In this document: piece after piece, positions 43,208 to 48,974 of the stretch
How positions within the stretch are numbered: the stretch's first letter is position 1
Layout of the letters: each line of letters opens with the position of its first letter
Origin: Alphaproteobacteria bacterium
Lineage (GTDB): Bacteria > Pseudomonadota > Alphaproteobacteria > Micropepsales > Micropepsaceae
DNA length: 48,974 nucleotides
Direction: 5' to 3'
NCBI GenBank assembly: GCA_009693985.1
Contig: SHWE01000012.1
Span: forward strand, 1-48,974
The notes under the pieces: generated by a model
The model's database searches: none
What the model saw: the letters and a program-made list of their open reading frames with translations, nothing else
Told to the model about the DNA's origin: nothing
Made by a program: the position numbers and the translations under genes

Positions 43208-44320
43208 TTACGCTACGTCCTTCCAGGGATTGACCGAGACGTGGATGACGCCCTCGGCGCCCTTGCCGCCGACGGATTTGATGGCCCAATCCACTTCCTT
43301 CAATCCGAAGGTGTGGGTCATCGCCTTTTCCAGGGGGAAGCGATGCGAGGCGAGCTGCCGGAGCGCGAGCTCGCAGGCCTTATAGCTGTGGCCGCGCGCG
43401 CTTTTGAGCTGCGCGTATTTCTGCGTCACCTTATAGATAGGGAAGTCCGGGAAGGTGGGCATCTCATTGCCCTGGATCACCAGGATGCCGGCTTTGCGCT
43501 TCAACGCGGCAATGCCGAGCAGCATCGCCGCGGTGCCGGCGCCTGCCGTGCAGTCGATGGAAACATCGACGCCCTTGGGCACAATCTGCTTGATGCGCGC
43601 CAGCGGGTCTTCTTTCTGGACGTCGATCGTGTAGTCGGCGCCGAGCGCCTTGGCGACTTCCAGACGCTGCGCGTCCTTGCTGGTGCCGGTGATGATGATG
43701 CAGTCCGCGCCGGCCTGTTTGCAGGCGACGATCTGCGCCAAGCCCTGCTGGCCGGGGCCCTGGATCAGCACGATGGAGCCGTAGCCGATGCCCGCTTCGA
43801 ACAGCGCCCATTGGATGCCGTTGGCGAGCGGCGTGGCGATGCCGGCGAGTTCCGCAGTCACATTATCGGGAACCTTGTGCACGATGGCGTTCCACGGCGC
43901 GTAGAGATAATGCGCGAAACCGCCCCACAGATGCGGCGCATGGTCGGCCGACGTGTAGCCGTAGCGGATCGCGTCCGGATTGGTGTGCCAGTCGGTGGCT
44001 TCGCAGTGCCGATACTCGCCTTGGTGGCACCATTCGCAGGTCATGTCGGGCAGATAGTGCTCGAGCAGGATGCGGTCGCCTTCCTTGACGCCCTTGCGCG
44101 CCAGCCATTTGCGCCCGGCCTTGGCGACCACGCCGACATTCTCATGGCCCATGATGACGTTCTGGATGGGCTTGCCGTAATTTTTGACGTCGCTGCCACA
44201 AATACCGGCGATTTCGACCTTGATAAGGGCGGATTCGTCGTCGATCTGTGGCATGTCGAATTCGCGATAGACCGTCTCATAGGGGCCCATTTTCACGGCT
44301 GCGGGAACTTTCTCGACCAC
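43208..44320 (-). CDS. Zinc-dependent alcohol dehydrogenase (MDR family), second copy
   Basis: A 370-residue dehydrogenase related to 40661-41761. GICGSDVKNYG, GHENVG and the NAD loop VLIQGPGQQGL are present. The structural zinc region is CEWCHQGEYRHC, preceded by MT instead of the usual first Cys pair (PDMTCEWCHQGEYRHC), so one of the four Cys ligands present in the other copy is absent. The start is GTG 44320 with AAAGG upstream. It stands alone, convergent with the methyltransferase gene and divergent from the hypothetical at 44431. Confidence 0.88.
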   Translation of the reverse strand: MVEKVPAAVKMGPYETVYREFDMPQIDDESALIKVEIAGICGSDVKNYGKPIQNVIMGHENVGVVAKAGRKWLARKGVKEGDRILLEHYLPDMTCEWCHQGEYRHCEATDWHTNPDAIRYGYTSADHAPHLWGGFAHYLYAPWNAIVHKVPDNVTAELAGIATPLANGIQWALFEAGIGYGSIVLIQGPGQQGLAQIVACKQAGADCIIITGTSKDAQRLEVAKALGADYTIDVQKEDPLARIKQIVPKGVDVSIDCTAGAGTAAMLLGIAALKRKAGILVIQGNEMPTFPDFPIYKVTQKYAQLKSARGHSYKACELALRQLASHRFPLEKAMTHTFGLKEVDWAIKSVGGKGAEGVIHVSVNPWKDVA

Positions 44321-44430
44321 TGTTTTGCCTTTCGAAAGATGCGTGTGAGGGGTATCTACCCGTGCCGGATGGCCCTGTAAACTATGACCGGAAAATCCGC
44401 GTTTACCGCCGGTATGATAGGCTTTCGGCC

Positions 44431-44835
44431 ATGGTTTCGAAGCCGCCAGAGAACGAATACGAGAACGCCCTTGCCGGGTGGCTTCTGACGCGGCCTGACG
44501 AGACCGATTCCGCCGACGAAAGCGATCCGTTCGAGGCCCGGAAGAACGATCTAGGACAGATCGAGGCGCTGGCCCGCGTGCGCGAATTTGTCCGCAAGCG
44601 CTTCAATCTGCCTATTGATGCGGCAATCATGGTTAGCGAGGTTGAGTGCAAGCTCCCCGGCTGCCCGCCCCTGGAAACCGTCGTCGCCTTCTGGACCAAG
44701 AGCGAAGAAGGCGAAAAGCGCCACCACTTCAAGCTGTTCAAGCGGGTAACCGAGGTCGGCTATGACGACCTTCCCTTCGCTTGGCTGAAGGACAGCCTGA
44801 TCGTTCCCGAAGGCTTCGGGTGCGAATGTTGCTGA
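44431..44835 (+). CDS. Conserved hypothetical protein with C-terminal Cys cluster
   Basis: A 134-residue cytoplasmic protein. The N-terminal third is acidic (TRPDETDSADESDPFEAR), then RVREFVRKRFNLP and VSEVECKLPGCPPLETVVAF, a segment seen in short conserved proteins of Rhizobiales-type bacteria. The protein ends in GFGCECC, giving five Cys in all, which may bind a metal. I know no function. ATG 44431 starts the part with protein-like composition; the longer frame upstream overlaps the divergent dehydrogenase start. Confidence 0.7.
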   Translation: MVSKPPENEYENALAGWLLTRPDETDSADESDPFEARKNDLGQIEALARVREFVRKRFNLPIDAAIMVSEVECKLPGCPPLETVVAFWTKSEEGEKRHHFKLFKRVTEVGYDDLPFAWLKDSLIVPEGFGCECC

Positions 44836-45096
44836 ACCGCTACAGCGACTTGCAACACGCCGGTTGCCATACCAAATCACTCTTCTCACCTATATCATGG
44901 CTTCGGACTGTCTTCGTCCGCTGCCAGACAAATCGAACAGCGGCGATGTGGTCCGAAATATTTGCAGGCCTGTGTGAAACCGGTGCCGCTCTCCCGCGTT
45001 GACGTCGATTGGGGAGAGGGTCGGGCGCACCTTCCTGTGTATGAGATTCTAAGACGACCGGTGGCGTTGCCTGCCCACCTTAATGTTTTGTGTCTA
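44836..45096. other. Intergenic stretch without a recognised gene
   Basis: These 261 bases hold no convincing coding frame. A short inverted repeat (CTCTCCC at 44989-44995 with GGGAGAG at 45012-45018) could form a hairpin, but no T tract follows. Nothing else stands out. Confidence 0.5.
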
Positions 45097-45405
45097 TCAC
45101 CCTCGGGGGAAGAAAATGATAAACCGTTCCAACGCGCGTTCGCGCGGCTTGCCGGCGGATTTCGGGTCGTGCGCCAGATGCGTGATCAGTTCGCCGAAGC
45201 CGATGATGGCGTTCAAGGGCGTGCGCAATTCATGACTCATATTGGCGAGGAATTCGGATTTCACCCGGCTCGCGGTCGCCGATTCGATGGCGGCCGCGCG
45301 CAGCGCTTCCTCGCTGCGCTTGCGCGACATCATCTGTCCCGCATCCGCCACATAGGCGGAAAGCAAGGATGGATGTCTCTTCATTCGCGTCTGCCGGACT
45401 GGCAT
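45097..45405 (-). CDS. Stand-alone HisKA (phospho-acceptor) domain fragment
   Basis: A 102-residue protein. Residues 24-75 form a histidine-kinase dimerisation helix with the phospho-acceptor H58 in [20 protein letters not shown], preceded by a coiled stretch ([20 protein letters not shown]). The second helix continues briefly ([17 protein letters not shown]) and the protein ends; no ATP-binding domain follows in any frame downstream. It is either the remnant of a sensor kinase or a small phosphotransfer or dimerisation protein. No response regulator gene is nearby. Confidence 0.6.
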   Translation of the reverse strand: MPVRQTRMKRHPSLLSAYVADAGQMMSRKRSEEALRAAAIESATASRVKSEFLANMSHELRTPLNAIIGFGELITHLAHDPKSAGKPRERALERFIIFFPRG

Positions 45406-45479
45406 GGATTTGTGCCGCTGGGTAACCGCGGCGAGAATAGCGGAGTTCGCATTAATCTATTGTAAGTGCGGCCCCCAAC

Positions 45480-45540
45480 GGTACGCGGCCGTACCAAGCG
45501 TTCGCGCTTAGCCTGCGATATTGGTTACCAATTGGTAGCC
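45480..45540. repeat. Two small palindromes downstream of the Sel1-repeat gene
   Basis: GGTACG-CGGC-CGTACC (45480-45495) and the near-perfect palindrome GGTTACCAATTGGTAGCC (45523-45540) lie between the Sel1-repeat gene's stop and the HisKA gene. They may be a terminator without T tract or binding sites. No more can be said. Confidence 0.4.
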
Positions 45541-45561
45541 AGGGAACCGCGAGGTGCGCCC

Positions 45562-46722
45562 TTAGCGCGGCTTCCAGATTTTGGCGCGCCGCTGGGCTTC
45601 GCCGATCTCGGCGAGGGTCATCTGAAGGGCGACGGTATCCCGGCTCTTGATGGCCGCGTCGCGCATTGCCGCTTGCCCCTCGCCGAAGCCGGCGGCGGCA
45701 AGGGCGAACCATTTATAGGCTTCGACGTAATCCCGCGGAACGCCGTTGCCGTCCGCGCCTTTGACGGCGAGGCTGAACTGGGCGAGCGGATTGCCGTGTT
45801 CGGCGGCGAGCCGATACCACGTCACCGCTTCGGTGATCTCTTTGGCGACGCCGAAGCCGTTTTCGTAGGCGGCGCCGAGATTGTATTGCGCGTCCGTATA
45901 GCCTTGCGCCGCCGCGAGCCGCCACCATTTCACGGCCTCTGCCTGATCTTGGGCCACGCCTTTGCCGTCCAGATACATATTGCCGAGATTGTATTGCGCC
46001 TGCGAATGGCCCTGTTCGGCGGCGGCGCGATACCATCTCGCGGCTTCGGCGTTGCTCTGCTCAACGCCGCGCCCGGCAAGATACATGAAGCTCAGATTGT
46101 TCTGCGCGTCCGCCAGGCCCTGTTCGGCGGCGAGGCGAAACCATTTCACCGCTTCGCCGTCGCTCTGCGCGACGCCTTGGCCGGCAAGATAGAGATTGCC
46201 GAGATTGAACTGGGCCGCCACGTCGCCCTCGGCGGCGGCGAGCGCGTACCACCGCGCGGCCTCACTTGCGTCGCGGGCCTTCAGCCGGCCGGCGCGATAG
46301 AGGAATCCGAGGTCATATTGCGCGTAAGCGTCGCCCTTGTCGGCGGCGAGCCGGAGCCATTTCGCCGCCTCTTCATCGTTGCGCGGTACGCCTTGGCCGC
46401 TCACATACATGGCGGCGAGATTGACTTGCGCAGGTGCGATGCCCTGTTCGGCGGCGCGGGCAAACCATCGCGCGGCCTCTGCGAGATTCTGTTGCACGCC
46501 GCGCCCGTCGCGATAGAGAAGCGCAAGATTGGCTTGGGCCCGCGCGTCGCCCCATTGCGCCGCGGCGCGCCAGAAACGGTGCGCGCCTTCATAGTCGCCA
46601 TTGTTATAGGCGGCAAAGCCGCGTGCGTCCGCGTCTTGCGGCGGCAAAAACGCAAACACGCCCGCCGCGATGCTCAAAGCTACGAAAGACACGCCGAGAG
46701 CAAGCTTCGTCGCCCGCTTCAT
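45562..46722 (-). CDS. Exported Sel1-like repeat (TPR-type) protein
   Basis: A 386-residue protein with an N-terminal hydrophobic signal or anchor (LALGVSFVALSIAAGVFAFL). Residues 45-360 are about nine Sel1-like repeats of 36 residues with the consensus AxxGxxxAQxNLGxxYxxGxGV followed by EAxxWxRxAAxQ, ending in a less regular segment (YVEAYKWFALAAAGFGEGQA). SLR proteins act as scaffolds for protein partners, often in the envelope or in signalling. It starts 16 bases after the upstream secreted paralog gene and is the last gene of that operon. Confidence 0.92.
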   Translation of the reverse strand: MKRATKLALGVSFVALSIAAGVFAFLPPQDADARGFAAYNNGDYEGAHRFWRAAAQWGDARAQANLALLYRDGRGVQQNLAEAARWFARAAEQGIAPAQVNLAAMYVSGQGVPRNDEEAAKWLRLAADKGDAYAQYDLGFLYRAGRLKARDASEAARWYALAAAEGDVAAQFNLGNLYLAGQGVAQSDGEAVKWFRLAAEQGLADAQNNLSFMYLAGRGVEQSNAEAARWYRAAAEQGHSQAQYNLGNMYLDGKGVAQDQAEAVKWWRLAAAQGYTDAQYNLGAAYENGFGVAKEITEAVTWYRLAAEHGNPLAQFSLAVKGADGNGVPRDYVEAYKWFALAAAGFGEGQAAMRDAAIKSRDTVALQMTLAEIGEAQRRAKIWKPR

Positions 46723-46738
46723 GACAACCCGTTACGCG

Positions 46739-47308
46739 CTATTCCGGAAGCTTCAACTCGGTCGCCCCTTCGCCGGCGCGCGCCGGGCTGAAGGCGATCG
46801 AGTCGATGAACCGGCCCGGGTCGGGCGATTGATAATCGCCATTGGCCGGGAGCACGGTCGCTTCAAGTTGAATCAGATAACCCTTGTTGAAGTAGAAGGC
46901 GGCGGTCGAGCGGCCGCCATTGTTGGGAATGTCGACCGTGACTTTGCGGCCATGGACCGAGTCCTTGCCGGGCTCGACGCGGGCGAAGGTGTCCATCAGG
47001 ACGCGCTTGCCTTCCTGATACATGAAATGCGTTTCGCCGAGGATGGTCGCCGATTCGGCTTGCGCCTGGGCGAAATTGATCACGGTGACCGTGTAGCGGA
47101 TGTTGTCCTCAGTCGAGACGTAGCTGATCGTCTCCTGCGGCCCGGCGATCTGTCCGCGCGAGGCGCCGGTCTCGATCTTCACTTCGCCCGGCGCTTCATA
47201 GGAGAAGCCGAACGTCTTGCTGATATAGGATTTCCAGGCCGCTTCCGCCGGCGCCGTGGTGATGGCGAGCGCTGTCCCAACGATAAGCGCCAAGTTCGAT
47301 GCACGCAT
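46739..47308 (-). CDS. Secreted protein, tandem paralog A
   Basis: A 189-residue exported protein (signal LALIVGTALAITTAPAEA, then AWKSYIS). The mature start WKSYISKTFGFSYEAPGEVK closely matches WKSYISHPLGFSYEAPGEVK of its upstream neighbour. Other shared features are the ISYVSTEDNIRYTVTVI strand, VLMDTFARV and a C-terminal FIDSIAF. I cannot name the family. Function is unknown; it probably acts in the periplasm together with its paralog and the Sel1-repeat protein. Confidence 0.8.
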   Translation of the reverse strand: MRASNLALIVGTALAITTAPAEAAWKSYISKTFGFSYEAPGEVKIETGASRGQIAGPQETISYVSTEDNIRYTVTVINFAQAQAESATILGETHFMYQEGKRVLMDTFARVEPGKDSVHGRKVTVDIPNNGGRSTAAFYFNKGYLIQLEATVLPANGDYQSPDPGRFIDSIAFSPARAGEGATELKLPE

Positions 47309-47332
47309 GATGGCCTCCCAGCGTCTGATCGG

Positions 47333-47884
47333 TTAATTCGGCAAGGGCAGTTCGGTGGCGTCCGGACGGGCGCGCACGGTGAAGAAGGCGACCGAATCGA
47401 TGAACCGGCTGAGGTCGGGCGAATCGATGTCCTGGCCGGGAGCCACGGTGGCGCGAAGCTCGAGCAACTGGCCGTTGAAGAAGAAGAAGGATCCTACGGC
47501 GCGGGCCTTGTCGGGAAGATCGACAGTCAGCTTGCGGCCATATTGGCGGTCAACGCGGCCGAACGTGTCCATCAGCAGGGGCTTCTTGTCCTGGAAGCGG
47601 AAGGTTGCTTCGTTGAGCAGCGTCGCCGCGTTGTTCGCGACGGTCTTCATGTCCACCACCGTTACCTGGTATTGGATGCCGTCTTCTTCGGACTGGTAGA
47701 CGATCGTGTTGTGCCGGCCTGCGACGGGCGCTTCATAGCTGCCTTTGGTGACCTTGACCTCTCCCGGCGCCTCATAGGAGAAGCCGAGCGGGTGGCTGAT
47801 ATAGCTCTTCCAGACGGCATGGGCCGGGGCGCTCGTAACCGCCAGCACGGCGCCCGCCAGAATCGCCAATCTCGTGAATGCCAT
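47333..47884 (-). CDS. Secreted protein, tandem paralog B
   Basis: A 183-residue exported protein (signal LAILAGAVLAVTSAPAHA, then VWKSYIS). It shares with paralog A the opening block, the YQSEEDGIQYQVTVVDM strand, LLMDTFGRV and SPDLSRFIDSVAF near the end. The gap to paralog A is 24 bases, so they are cotranscribed. Tandem duplication followed by divergence is clear; the function is not known. Confidence 0.8.
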   Translation of the reverse strand: MAFTRLAILAGAVLAVTSAPAHAVWKSYISHPLGFSYEAPGEVKVTKGSYEAPVAGRHNTIVYQSEEDGIQYQVTVVDMKTVANNAATLLNEATFRFQDKKPLLMDTFGRVDRQYGRKLTVDLPDKARAVGSFFFFNGQLLELRATVAPGQDIDSPDLSRFIDSVAFFTVRARPDATELPLPN

Positions 47885-48019
47885 CGCTCCCCTCCCTGAA
47901 TGTCGCTGTCCGATAGACTATTTCTGGCGGCCTTCTCGGGCTTCGAGCGTCCCTTGTGGCCTGCCAGTCCGCTGCAATATAATCGGCACTGAGGTCCAAG
48001 TCACGCCGAGGAGAAACAG

Positions 48020-48427
48020 ATGAACGTGAAAGCCCTTAGTCTCGCCGCCTGCGCAGCTCTGGCATTTGTGGCGACGCCTGCTTTTTCGCATCATTCCTTC
48101 TCGATGTTCGATATCGAGAAGAGCGTGACGCTGAAGGGAACGGTCCGGGAGTATGAATGGACCAATCCGCACAGCTGGCTGCGGGTGATGGTGGCCGACG
48201 AAAAGTCCGGGCGGCAATTGCAATGGGCCTTCGAGATGAGCTCGCCGGCGCGCCAAATCCAGCTCGGCATGACCAAGGATTCGGTGCATCCGGGCGACGT
48301 CGTCACCGTGACCTTTCATCCGATGAAGGACGGCACCCGCGGCGGCCAGTTCGTCCAGGCCATCCTTGCCAATGGGCAGCCGGTCGTGCGCGGCGAACGC
48401 GGTCAGCCGCCGCCGGGCGAGAACTAA
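48020..48427 (+). CDS. DUF6152-like exported protein
   Basis: A 135-residue protein with a signal peptide (ALSLAACAALAFVATPAFS) and the mature start HHSFSMFDIEKSVTLKGTVR. YEWTNPHSWLRVMV and GDVVTVTFHPMKDGTRGGQF are the typical blocks of this family, common in Alpha- and Gammaproteobacteria. The fold looks like an OB-type beta barrel, and the HHS at the mature N-terminus might bind copper, though this is a guess. AGGAGA precedes ATG 48020. Confidence 0.85.
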   Translation: MNVKALSLAACAALAFVATPAFSHHSFSMFDIEKSVTLKGTVREYEWTNPHSWLRVMVADEKSGRQLQWAFEMSSPARQIQLGMTKDSVHPGDVVTVTFHPMKDGTRGGQFVQAILANGQPVVRGERGQPPPGEN

Positions 48428-48496
48428 CGTCTGTCGCATTTTGACGGGCAAGACGCTAAACCCCTGAGCACGCGAAACGCTCCGGGGAATGAAGCC

Positions 48497-48974
48497 GTGT
48501 CCGAATTGAAGCTCAGCGCCGTCACCCGCACCCAAGGCAACAACAAACCGCTCAAGGACGGCATCGTTCGGCCGACGACATTCGATTTCGATTTCGTCGA
48601 GGTCGACCCGCTGATCGCCGCCTTCCGCCGCATGGTGCGCGGGCTCGAATTCGACATCTGCGAGATGGCGATCACCACCTATATCTGCGCCAAGGCGCAT
48701 GGCAAGCGCATGACGGCGGTGCCGGTGTTCCTGGTGCGCGCCTTCCATCACGGCGCCATTCTGGTGAACACCAAGGCGGGAATTAGGACGCCGAAAAATT
48801 TGGAAGGGCGCCGCGTCGGCGTCAACCGCGGCTACACGGTGACAACGGGCGTGTGGGCGCGGGGCGTGCTTCAGGAAGAATACGGCGTCGATCTCTCGAA
48901 GGTTACCTGGGTCCTATCGGGCGACGAGCATGTCGCCGAATATATTCCGCCCGCCAATGTCGTGCCCATCGAGA
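48497..48974 (+). CDS. 4,5-dihydroxyphthalate decarboxylase-like protein (3' end outside the window)
   Basis: The frame from GTG 48497 (GGGGAA upstream) is open to the window edge and gives 159 residues. It has the family block GRRVGVNRGYTVTTGVWARG, then VLQEEYGVDLSKVTWVLSGD, and earlier FDICEMAITTYICAKAHGK, matching the two complete homologs at 17075 and 37090. No signal peptide is present (MSELKLSAVTRTQGNNKP). An ATG at 48489 is out of frame and closes at once. What follows it cannot be seen. Confidence 0.85.
   Translation, partial: MSELKLSAVTRTQGNNKPLKDGIVRPTTFDFDFVEVDPLIAAFRRMVRGLEFDICEMAITTYICAKAHGKRMTAVPVFLVRAFHHGAILVNTKAGIRTPKNLEGRRVGVNRGYTVTTGVWARGVLQEEYGVDLSKVTWVLSGDEHVAEYIPPANVVPIE

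Noticed and set aside
45562-46722. Periodic DNA that could suggest a CRISPR or satellite array
   Set aside because: The period of about 108 bases is that of 36-residue Sel1-like protein repeats in frame; there are no constant direct repeats with unique spacers.
46670-47899. A 409-codon plus-strand open frame
   Set aside because: It is antisense to the two secreted paralogs, which have signal peptides and tandem homology.

Overview
This window reads as chromosomal DNA from a GC-rich alphaproteobacterium (by eye clearly above 60% GC, NGC/NCG-biased codons). Several gene types are typical of soil or freshwater Alphaproteobacteria: orphan TctC/Bug binding proteins, DUF3311 plus sodium:solute symporter, secreted amidohydrolases, a DUF6152-type protein and GTCATYCCCGGCCGAG-type inverted repeats. 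The order cannot be fixed from sequence alone. There is no rRNA, tRNA, CRISPR, prophage or intact insertion sequence.

1-9070: a tightly packed plus-strand series runs TauD-type dioxygenase, TctC binding protein, isochorismatase-fold hydrolase, dienelactone hydrolase, then cofG, cofH, cofD and cofC of coenzyme F420 biosynthesis. cofE lies tail-to-tail against cofC, and an F420:NADP+ oxidoreductase gene (npdG-like) diverges from cofE. This is a nearly complete F420 biosynthesis and reduction module embedded among catabolic genes.

9074-14797: a long hairpin repeat (first of two copies), then a minus-strand operon of a two-module VOC/extradiol-type protein, a TctC protein and an ABC-2 exporter (ATPase and permease), then DUF3311 plus a sodium:solute symporter on the plus strand.

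14801-23263: a gentisate (3-hydroxybenzoate) catabolic regulon. The minus-strand operon holds a homocitrate-synthase-like enzyme, an AAHS-type MFS carrier, a 4,5-dihydroxyphthalate-decarboxylase-like protein, gentisate 1,2-dioxygenase and a flavin 6-hydroxylase. It diverges from a FAH-family hydrolase and a second MFS carrier. No maleylpyruvate isomerase is visible.

23264-28646: small membrane protein, cytochrome c'-like protein, a small secreted protein, a bicupin protein divergent from a two-component Rieske dioxygenase (alpha and beta), a second copy of the hairpin repeat, and a class II aldolase/decarboxylase.

28680-35885: a more mosaic region with secreted proteins, a secreted methyltransferase-like protein, two amidohydrolases (one lacking its metal-binding HxH), a frameshifted and truncated DUF4197 gene, and a low-GC gene interrupted by an amber codon.

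35882-41761: a five-gene minus-strand operon with a zinc alcohol dehydrogenase, two tandem paralogous Rieske oxygenases of the phthalate-dioxygenase type, a second dihydroxyphthalate-decarboxylase-like protein and an HI0933-type flavoprotein. 41964-48974: a SAM methyltransferase, a second zinc dehydrogenase, a short acidic hypothetical, a stand-alone HisKA fragment, an operon of two secreted paralogs plus a Sel1-repeat protein, a DUF6152-like protein, and the start of a third decarboxylase-like gene cut by the window edge.

The common theme is breakdown of aromatic acids: ring hydroxylation (three Rieske oxygenases, one flavin monooxygenase), dehydrogenation (two zinc dehydrogenases), decarboxylation (three Pht5-like proteins and a class II aldolase), ring cleavage (gentisate dioxygenase, VOC and cupin proteins), hydrolysis (FAH, dienelactone hydrolase) and uptake (MFS, SSS, TctC). 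The most unusual point is the F420 biosynthesis operon continuous with catabolic genes. No Rieske reductase, no F420-using substrate enzyme and no recognisable DNA-binding regulator is present in the 49 kb.
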